Part shown: piece by piece, positions 1 to 4,910 of the stretch
Numbering within the stretch: the first letter of the stretch is position 1
Layout: the number at the start of each line of letters is the position of its first letter
From: Thermotogaceae bacterium
GTDB taxonomy: Bacteria; Thermotogota; Thermotogae; Thermotogales; Thermotogaceae
Direction: 5' to 3'
Assembly (NCBI GenBank): GCA_027038385.1
Contig: JALVXE010000008.1
Location: 1-5,064 of the forward strand
Length of the DNA: 5,064 bases
The notes under the pieces: model-generated
Seen by the model: only the letters and a program-made list of their open reading frames with translations
Database searches by the model: none
What the model was told of the DNA's origin: nothing
Translations under genes and position numbers: made by a program

Positions 1-384
1 GTTCTGAACAAGCCATCAAGACTGACCGATGAAGAGTACGAGCAGATAAAGATGCACCCCGTGAAAGGATATGAGATGCTGAAAGAGAGCCGGGCGCTTT
101 CAGATCTCGCTCTCATAGTTCTGTACCATCACGAAAGGTGCGACGGGAAAGGCTATCCGAAGGGGTTGAAATGCGACCAGATTCCGGTTGAATCGAGGAT
201 AATAGCGGTTGTAGATGCTTTCGACGCCATGACATCCTCAAGGGCTTACAGGGATCCGATGAGTGTGGAGCAAGCGATAGTCGAGCTTTTGAGAAACGCC
301 GGAACACAGTTTGATCCCGAGATAGTCAAAGCCTTTGTCGAGATGATAGAGGATATGAGATCTAATCGAGCCGTTGGGGATTGA
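1..384 (+). CDS. HD-GYP domain c-di-GMP phosphodiesterase, C-terminal fragment (5' truncated by window edge)
   Basis: The frame is open from base 1 to the TGA at 382-384, giving 127 residues with no start inside the window that need be real. It is the second half of an HD-GYP domain. Visible are the helix LNKPSRLTDEEYEQIK followed by H19-P20, then H43-H44-E45, D48 and the signature G51-Y52-P53 (HHERCDGKGYP), then RIIAVVDAFDAMTSSRAYRD and a final GTQFDPEIVKAF helix. These are the family's metal-binding histidines and aspartates and the GYP loop. The name-giving HD pair lies upstream of the window. Known members hydrolyse cyclic-di-GMP, usually behind a sensory or receiver domain, which cannot be seen here. 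A Cys replaces the Trp common after HHER. The 3' end overlaps the convergent rqcH gene by 23 bp, with no terminator between them. The family call is secure; the signal sensed and the activity are unknown. Confidence 0.92.
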   Translation, partial: VLNKPSRLTDEEYEQIKMHPVKGYEMLKESRALSDLALIVLYHHERCDGKGYPKGLKCDQIPVESRIIAVVDAFDAMTSSRAYRDPMSVEQAIVELLRNAGTQFDPEIVKAFVEMIEDMRSNRAVGD

Positions 385-2032
385 CCACCAGGGTTTTCTG
401 GTTTTTGTATATCACCATTCCCGGTTTGAAACCCTTCGGTTTTCTAACATACTTTACGAGCGTGTAATCCACTGGGACGTTTGAAGAATTCCTCGCCCTC
501 GAATACCCAGCGGCAAGTGATGCGGCGAACTCAAGCACTTCCCTTGGCACTTCCCCCTGTGCCTTTATGATGACGTGGGCTCCGGGTATTTCCCTTGTGT
601 GAAGCCACACATCATTTGGAGAGGAGTTTCTGACAAGTTCATCGTTTTGGCGGTTGTTCCTCCCGATCAGTATCGTGTATCCACCGTAAACGACTTTTCT
701 TGGAAGTGATTTAGACGCCTTCTTTTTCTTTCTTTTTCTTGCTTTCAAGATCCCAGCTTCTTCCATTTCATCCCTTATCTCCTCGAGAACTTCCTCATCG
801 TCAGCATCGAGGATGGTTTGCCAGAGCTGATATAGATATTCGAGCTCTTCCTCCACCTCCGACAGTCTCTTCTCCATACCTTCGTACTTTCTCTTGAGTT
901 TTTTGTACTCGTCGAAGTACCTCTGAGCGTTCTTGAGTATGTCCATGCTTTTGTCTATCTCTATCTCGATATCCATTCCACTCTCGTAGTCCTTCACGAT
1001 GGCCTTCCCGCTTGACACTTTCAGATTGTACGCGTTAATCATGAGGAGCTCTCCTTTTTTTCTCAAGGCGTCAAAATCCTTCACTTTCTCCATCTCTTCC
1101 CCTATCTTCCTGACAACATCTTCAAGCTTGTCTATCTTCTTGACAACGGCCTTTTCCAATTCCCTTTTCTTACCACGGATCACTTCTTTTACTTCTTTAA
1201 AGCTTGCGAGCTCCATGACGGCTTTCGATGGTGGAAAACTCTTGTGAGCTTTTTGAGTGTGGTGCAAAACGATCGGTGATACATCGATCGGCTCTGAGCC
1301 ATCATACAAAACGTAGGTTTTTCCCTCCGAGTACTCCCTTCTGAACTCATCGAAAGCTCTCGTCAACTTTTCAAGTCTGCTCTCGTTCAGATCCTTCGTG
1401 CTGAACTCAAACACAAACCCCGCCCTGTACACGATCTCTTTCGCCAATATCCTCGACATTCCTTCGATCCTCTTCGTCAAAAACTTGTCTATGGGCATAT
1501 CTTTGGGATCTTCGAAGATCTCGTCATATTCAGAATCCATGGGATCCAGCTTATCACTTTCAAATGGAACGAAATTTCTTCCAGGGAGAAGCTCTCTCCC
1601 CCTTCTCGTGATTATCCTCTTGTGAGCGTCAACGACCTTGTTTTCATCCGAGACCAGTATCATGTTCGAATGCTTTCCCATGAGCTCGACGAAGAGCTTA
1701 TGGATCCTCAAATCTCCTTTTTCATCCATCCTCTCGAATTTAAAAACCGCTACTCTTGAGAATCCTTCCTGCTCAGCTCCGAGGAAGCGGGAATTCTTCA
1801 GGTATTTTCTCAGGAGCATCGTGAAAGAGGGCGGCATCTTTGAAGGATTTTTCATCTTCTCGGACAAGGCCATGAAGGCCATGTTCGGATTGAGAGATAT
1901 CCTCAGGGTGCCGTCTTGGAAATACAGGTAATAATCGACCTTCGTCGGCTGGTAGATATTTCTCAAAGGACCCTTTATATTCTCGTTTATCTCCTCGATC
2001 ACCCTTCTCATGTAAAGGCCATCGTACGGCAT
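362..2032 (-). CDS. rqcH: NFACT-family ribosome quality control protein RqcH (Rqc2/FbpA-like)
   Basis: This 556-residue protein has close to the full length and order of bacterial RqcH. Known RqcH binds 50S subunits carrying stalled peptidyl-tRNA and recruits tRNA-Ala to add alanine tails that mark the chain for degradation. NFACT-N begins MPYDGLYMRRVIEEIN (1-16), with FTMLLRKYL (70-78) and ELMGKHSNMIL (116-126). A helix-hairpin-helix-like part follows (about 178-208, GMSRILAKEIVYRAG). Charged coiled-coil stretches lie at about 275-325 and 370-430. A lysine-rich linker (430-441) leads into the NFACT-R domain (about 447-550: IGRNNRQN, DVWLHTREIPGAHV, PVDYTLVKYVRKPKG). ATG 2032 is preceded by GGAGGG at good spacing and lies one base beyond the rarA stop, so it is the last gene of the operon. 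The stop is TAG. The Asp of the conserved DR pair is Ser92 here, with Arg93 kept, so tRNA handling may differ. The family is certain; alanine tailing is inferred. Confidence 0.95.
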   Translation of the reverse strand: MPYDGLYMRRVIEEINENIKGPLRNIYQPTKVDYYLYFQDGTLRISLNPNMAFMALSEKMKNPSKMPPSFTMLLRKYLKNSRFLGAEQEGFSRVAVFKFERMDEKGDLRIHKLFVELMGKHSNMILVSDENKVVDAHKRIITRRGRELLPGRNFVPFESDKLDPMDSEYDEIFEDPKDMPIDKFLTKRIEGMSRILAKEIVYRAGFVFEFSTKDLNESRLEKLTRAFDEFRREYSEGKTYVLYDGSEPIDVSPIVLHHTQKAHKSFPPSKAVMELASFKEVKEVIRGKKRELEKAVVKKIDKLEDVVRKIGEEMEKVKDFDALRKKGELLMINAYNLKVSSGKAIVKDYESGMDIEIEIDKSMDILKNAQRYFDEYKKLKRKYEGMEKRLSEVEEELEYLYQLWQTILDADDEEVLEEIRDEMEEAGILKARKRKKKKASKSLPRKVVYGGYTILIGRNNRQNDELVRNSSPNDVWLHTREIPGAHVIIKAQGEVPREVLEFAASLAAGYSRARNSSNVPVDYTLVKYVRKPKGFKPGMVIYKNQKTLVVNPQRLD

Positions 2033-2033
2033 C

Positions 2034-3110
2034 TCATTCCCTCCAGCTCTTTTTGTCCCTCTCGTTTGGTATGTAGAAAGGTCCCTCTATCCCATCTGGA
2101 AGGTATCTCTGGTCGACGTAGCCTCCGAAATCGTGTGGATATTTGTAGCCGCTGTTTGGAATGTTCTTGAGGTGCTTTGGAACCTGTGTTGGCTTTGTGG
2201 ACACTTCCTTGGCCCTCTTTAGCGCGAGGTATGAAGAGTTGCTCTTTGGAGCGAGAGCCAGATATAAGACAACGTGGGATAGATTTATCTGAGCTTCTGG
2301 CATGCCGACTATCTCAACGGCCTGAGCCCCGGCGACTGCTACCAAAAGGGCGTTTGAATCTGCAAGGCCTATGTCCTCACTCGCCAGAATGACGAGTCTT
2401 CTCGCGATGAAGCGCGGGTCCTCTCCGAGCTCAAGGAGTCTTGAGAGGTAATAGATGGCAGCATCGGGATCCGAGCCCCTTATGCTCTTTATGAGTGCCG
2501 AGATGAGCTCGTAGTGCTCTTTCATGGTGAAGATTTCCGACCTTTCGAGCTCTTCTCCCTTCTCAACCCCTTCAAGGATCGATAGCGCCTTTCTCGCGTC
2601 CCCGTCAGAGGATACAGCGATCGCCCTGAGCGTATCGGTATCCAAGTCCGATCTTCTCTTCAGTATCTCAACTATCTCGTCTTCTGAAAGCTTCGAGAAT
2701 CTGTATATTCTCATCCTCGAGAGAAGCGGCGGGATGATGTACCTCGACGGTGGCTCGGTAGTAGTAGCCACTAAAACGAGAGAGCCCTTCTCCAAAGGTT
2801 CTAAGAACATCCTCTGATCGTTTCTTTTAAGAGCGTGTATCTCATCTAAAAGGAGGTAGATCTTTTTTCCATAGCGCGCCATCTGGATCGATCTTGAGAC
2901 GATTTTTCGAAGGTCAGTTGCGGATATCGTCGAGGCTGAGAGGTGGAAAACTTCCCCTGAAAGTCTTTTCTCAAGAAGGTTCAGATAGGTCGTTTTTCCG
3001 ACACCGGGTGGGCCATGCAGCACAAAGCTTGGGCATTTTCCTCTCTCTAAGAATTTCCTGAGCGGCCTTCCTTCTGCTAAAAGATGCTTCTGGCCGATTA
3101 TCTCATCCAA
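2034..3110 (-). CDS. rarA: RarA/MgsA-type AAA+ ATPase (replication-associated recombination protein A), short N-terminus
   Basis: The protein has 358 residues. AAA+ motifs in order are Walker A GPPGVGKT (33-40), Walker B LLLDEIH (86-92), a sensor-1 region ATTTEPP (115-121), the arginine-finger LLSR (129-132) and sensor-2 GDARKALS (170-177). The C-terminal MgsA/RarA tetramerisation part is very typical: YELISALIKSIRGSDPDAA (200-218), ARRLVILASEDIGLAD (236-251), ALAPKSNSSY (285-294) and YPHDFGGYV (324-332). RarA acts at stalled replication forks and single-strand gaps with SSB; that role is family knowledge. The start is TTG 3110, because TGA TAG ACC stands directly before it in frame and a strong GAGGTGAT lies five bases upstream. 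The TTG corresponds to the Leu of the usual RPxxLDExxGQ, so the preceding PLAxRxRP segment of about 15-30 residues is absent. It overlaps the amidohydrolase by eight bases and ends one base before rqcH. Identification is firm; full activity is uncertain. Confidence 0.93.
   Translation of the reverse strand: MDEIIGQKHLLAEGRPLRKFLERGKCPSFVLHGPPGVGKTTYLNLLEKRLSGEVFHLSASTISATDLRKIVSRSIQMARYGKKIYLLLDEIHALKRNDQRMFLEPLEKGSLVLVATTTEPPSRYIIPPLLSRMRIYRFSKLSEDEIVEILKRRSDLDTDTLRAIAVSSDGDARKALSILEGVEKGEELERSEIFTMKEHYELISALIKSIRGSDPDAAIYYLSRLLELGEDPRFIARRLVILASEDIGLADSNALLVAVAGAQAVEIVGMPEAQINLSHVVLYLALAPKSNSSYLALKRAKEVSTKPTQVPKHLKNIPNSGYKYPHDFGGYVDQRYLPDGIEGPFYIPNERDKKSWRE
2039..2044 (-). promoter_or_regulatory. 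Ribosome binding site of rqcH
   Basis: Minus-strand GGAGGG lies six bases before ATG 2032, within the last codons of rarA. The rarA stop and the rqcH start are separated by one base (TGAGATG), so translational coupling is likely. Confidence 0.7.
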
Positions 3111-4308
3111 GGTCTATCACCTCTTCGTCTTCCATGACGATCGCCACGGGATAGTTCTCTAAGGGGCCTTCTGATTCGTAAAGGCAGATATCCCTCGAGC
3201 CTTTTGTGTAAAGATTCATAACGTCCTCCTTTGAAAATCCCATCTTTAGCGCGGCCTGTGCGACATACCTCGGATCGTGAGGGGACACCGGAGCATCGGA
3301 TGAGAAAGATATATCGTAGCCTTCTCTGTGAAGTTTCAAGAAAGGATATCTCAGCGATTTCGTTCTGACGTATTTCAGGATCTCCTGATCCTCGAAATAA
3401 AAATGAGGCTGGACGGAAAAATGGGTGTTTTTCAAAAGTGGCAAAGCGCTTTCTGGAACGAACTGAGCGTGTATTATTCTGTTTCCGGGGTATCTGTGAA
3501 AATAGGGTGCGAGCTTTTCAAGAGCCGCGTCTCCTATCGCGTGGATCGTTATCTCGACACCCGTTTTCTTTCCAAACTCAAAGACTCTATCAAGTATCTC
3601 ATCGCTCAGCAAAAACATCCCGTTATCTTTCGCATCGATGTAAGGCTCTTTCATGAAAGCGGTCCTCACGCCTATGGATCCGTCTGAGTAAAGCTTGACG
3701 GCGCCAAAGTGAACCCTCTCTGAGATCTTTCCAAACATCTCCTCTTTTGGCTTGTATGTGAAGAGTTTTTCGTATATCCTTATTCTGGAATCCTTGAGGA
3801 TTTCCACGAGATCTTCAAAAGACATCGAATGAAAGTCGTCTGAGTGAACATAGCTTATTCCCACTCTGAAGAGTTCTCTCTCGGCTGTTTTCAGAGCTCT
3901 CTTGTAGTCGTTCTTTGTCAAAAGATCGTAAATTCTGTCAACTTCGTTTTCAAAAAGGACGTTGCTTTCAAGATCGAGAATCTTTTTCGCAGAGTCGTTA
4001 ACGACTGCCTTATGGCCACATCTTCTTATCAGAGCCACCGGATGATCGACAGAGTTTATAAGATCGATCGGCGGCATATCGCTCCAGCCTCTCGCTATGA
4101 GCGGGGATTCTCCAGATCTTAAAAGATCCACGAGGTCTTCCTTTTCAAGATCGTGAGTTAAGATCTTTATTCCGAGTGACAATATGTGCATATGACTGTC
4201 CACGAAGCACTTGTGAGCGTAAAGGCCGGATCCATCGATTGCCTTATCCTCGCTTCCGATCTTCAGATCGGTTTTCTTTCCACCAGATATCACGTTTTTT
4301 ATTATCAA
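3103..4308 (-). CDS. Metal-dependent amidohydrolase, YtcJ/NfdA-like (Amidohydrolase_3), compact form
   Basis: With the TTG start at 4308 this is 401 residues, short for the YtcJ-like group (typically about 500-550). It has the amidohydrolase barrel signature: VDSHMHI with metal ligands H39 and H41, GAVKLYSDGSIG with K205 (candidate bridging lysine) and D209, TIHAIGDAA with H256, IIHAQ with H280, and FSSDAPVSPHDP with catalytic D338. The N-terminal IIKNVISGG and the GHKAVVN segment also fit. It should be a cytoplasmic zinc-type hydrolase of C-N bonds; the substrate cannot be read from sequence. No signal peptide or membrane segment is seen. In-frame GTG 4317 and ATG 4314 are alternatives, but they lie inside the Shine-Dalgarno sequence AAGGGGTGAT, whereas TTG 4308 has the same spacing to it as the neighbouring genes and gives the family-like start MIIKNVI. 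It is the first gene of the operon with rarA and rqcH, overlapping rarA by eight bases. No functional tie to those two is evident. Confidence 0.88.
   Translation of the reverse strand: MIIKNVISGGKKTDLKIGSEDKAIDGSGLYAHKCFVDSHMHILSLGIKILTHDLEKEDLVDLLRSGESPLIARGWSDMPPIDLINSVDHPVALIRRCGHKAVVNDSAKKILDLESNVLFENEVDRIYDLLTKNDYKRALKTAERELFRVGISYVHSDDFHSMSFEDLVEILKDSRIRIYEKLFTYKPKEEMFGKISERVHFGAVKLYSDGSIGVRTAFMKEPYIDAKDNGMFLLSDEILDRVFEFGKKTGVEITIHAIGDAALEKLAPYFHRYPGNRIIHAQFVPESALPLLKNTHFSVQPHFYFEDQEILKYVRTKSLRYPFLKLHREGYDISFSSDAPVSPHDPRYVAQAALKMGFSKEDVMNLYTKGSRDICLYESEGPLENYPVAIVMEDEEVIDLG
3116..3123 (-). promoter_or_regulatory. Ribosome binding site of rarA supporting a TTG start
   Basis: Minus-strand GAGGTGAT is a perfect eight-base match to the anti-Shine-Dalgarno complement. 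It lies five bases before TTG 3110 and inside the end of the amidohydrolase gene. It argues that the N-terminally short RarA is really translated from this TTG and is not a decayed remnant. Confidence 0.75.
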
Positions 4309-4312
4309 ATCC

Positions 4313-4322
4313 ATCACCCCTT
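4313..4322 (-). promoter_or_regulatory. Ribosome binding site of the amidohydrolase, decides the start
   Basis: On the minus strand this reads AAGGGGTGAT, matching the anti-Shine-Dalgarno complement AGGAGGTGAT except near its 5' end. It ends four bases before TTG 4308. The upstream in-frame GTG (4317) and ATG (4314) fall inside it and would have no usable site of their own, so TTG 4308 is preferred. Confidence 0.6.
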
Positions 4323-4338
4323 GATATTTCCGGACTAA

Positions 4339-4347
4339 ATTCTACCA
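4339..4347 (-). promoter_or_regulatory. Candidate extended -10 promoter for the amidohydrolase-rarA-rqcH operon
   Basis: The minus strand reads TGGTAGAAT, that is TG-n-TAGAAT, an extended -10 element. Transcription would begin near 4332, leaving a leader of about 25 bases to TTG 4308. No good -35 is present: the hexamer at 17-base spacing is TATATC (4362-4367) and overlaps the -10 of the divergent promoter. The call rests on motif and position only. Confidence 0.5.
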
Positions 4348-4352
4348 GCAGA

Positions 4353-4371
4353 GGAGTTTTTGATATACTCC
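4353..4371. repeat. Short inverted repeat over the nuoE -10 element (operator-like)
   Basis: GGAGT (4353-4357) and ACTCC (4367-4371) are perfect five-base inverted arms around a nine-base AT-rich centre that contains the start of the extended -10. A dimeric repressor could bind here and block both divergent promoters. The arms are short enough to arise by chance, and they do not match a Rex-type site. Confidence 0.25.
4361..4369 (+). promoter_or_regulatory. Candidate extended -10 promoter for the nuoE-nuoF operon
   Basis: The plus strand reads TGATATACT, that is TG-n-TATACT. Transcription would begin near 4376, giving a short leader of about 16 bases that is almost filled by the Shine-Dalgarno site. 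The -35 at 17-base spacing is poor (TCTACC, 4341-4346) and overlaps the opposing -10, so the extended -10 would have to carry recognition. Confidence 0.5.
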
Positions 4372-4377
4372 CTACAT

Positions 4378-4385
4378 AGGAGGTG
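4378..4385 (+). promoter_or_regulatory. Ribosome binding site of nuoE, decides the start
   Basis: AGGAGGTG is a near-ideal Shine-Dalgarno sequence. It includes the in-frame GTG at 4383, which therefore cannot serve as the start. GTG 4392 follows at the spacing seen for the other genes in the window. Confidence 0.8.
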
Positions 4386-4391
4386 CTGAGT

Positions 4392-4910
4392 GTGGTGGAA
4401 ATAGAGAACAGGGAGGAGAAGTTCAAAGAGCTTGAGGAATACATGAGAGAGGTTGGCTATGATCCGTCGATGCTTATAAACATCCTTCACAAGGCGCAGA
4501 GCATATTCCTTTGGCTTCCACAGGAGGTTATGGAATTCATAGCGGAAAAGCTTAAGATCCCAAAGAGCAAGGTCAGAGGAGTCGTGACGTTCTACAACTT
4601 TTTCTCGACAAAACCCGTTGGAAGGATACAGATAAAGGTGTGCCTCGGCACGGCGTGCTACGTCAAAGGTGGAGACAAGGTGATGGAGAGGTTTCTAGAT
4701 GAGCTTGGATTGAAGAATCCGGGCGATGTCACGCCAGATGGTATGTTCTCCGTTCACGACGTCAGGTGTGTTGGGGCGTGCTCGATGGCACCGGTCGTCT
4801 TGATAGGCGAGGGGGACTTCTACGGAAGGATGTCTCCGGATAAGGTCCCAAGACTAGTGAAGAAGTACAAGAGGATCGCTGAAGAGATGAAGGCGGGTGG
4901 AAAATTATGA
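4392..4910 (+). CDS. nuoE: NuoE/HydC-type thioredoxin-like [2Fe-2S] subunit of an NAD(P)-linked flavin complex
   Basis: From GTG 4392 the product is 172 residues, a normal NuoE/HydC length. The helical N-terminal part (LINILHKAQSIFLWLPQEVMEFIA) and KVRGVVTFYNFF lead into the thioredoxin-like ferredoxin fold. All four cluster cysteines are present: C84-x4-C89 (VCLGTACYVKG) and C126-x3-C130 (RCVGACSMAPVV). In complex I, NAD-linked formate dehydrogenases and electron-bifurcating [FeFe] hydrogenases, this subunit partners the FMN/NADH-binding NuoF/HydB. The next gene is such a partner, joined by a four-base ATGA overlap. GTG 4395 is a less well-spaced alternative start. Which complex this serves cannot be settled, because later genes (hydrogenase HydA or formate dehydrogenase) are outside the window; an isolated pair beside unrelated genes favours hydrogenase or formate dehydrogenase over a full nuo operon. 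Confidence 0.93.
   Translation: MVEIENREEKFKELEEYMREVGYDPSMLINILHKAQSIFLWLPQEVMEFIAEKLKIPKSKVRGVVTFYNFFSTKPVGRIQIKVCLGTACYVKGGDKVMERFLDELGLKNPGDVTPDGMFSVHDVRCVGACSMAPVVLIGEGDFYGRMSPDKVPRLVKKYKRIAEEMKAGGKL

Noticed and set aside
710..745. Polypyrimidine run on the plus strand as a regulatory or slippery tract
   Set aside because: It is the reverse complement of the AAG/AAA/AGA codons of the lysine-rich linker (residues 430-441) of RqcH, which fully explains it.
999..1931. Open frames on the plus strand opposite rqcH
   Set aside because: They are antisense shadows of a strongly supported gene, with low-complexity Ser/Leu/Phe-rich translations and no ribosome sites or family resemblance.
4293..4305. 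T-run near 4295-4300 as a terminator
   Set aside because: There is no GC-rich hairpin beside it, and it encodes the first Ile-Lys-Asn codons of the amidohydrolase on the other strand.
4383..4391. Upstream GTG 4383 as the start of nuoE
   Set aside because: It lies inside the Shine-Dalgarno sequence AGGAGGTG; GTG 4392 has correct spacing.
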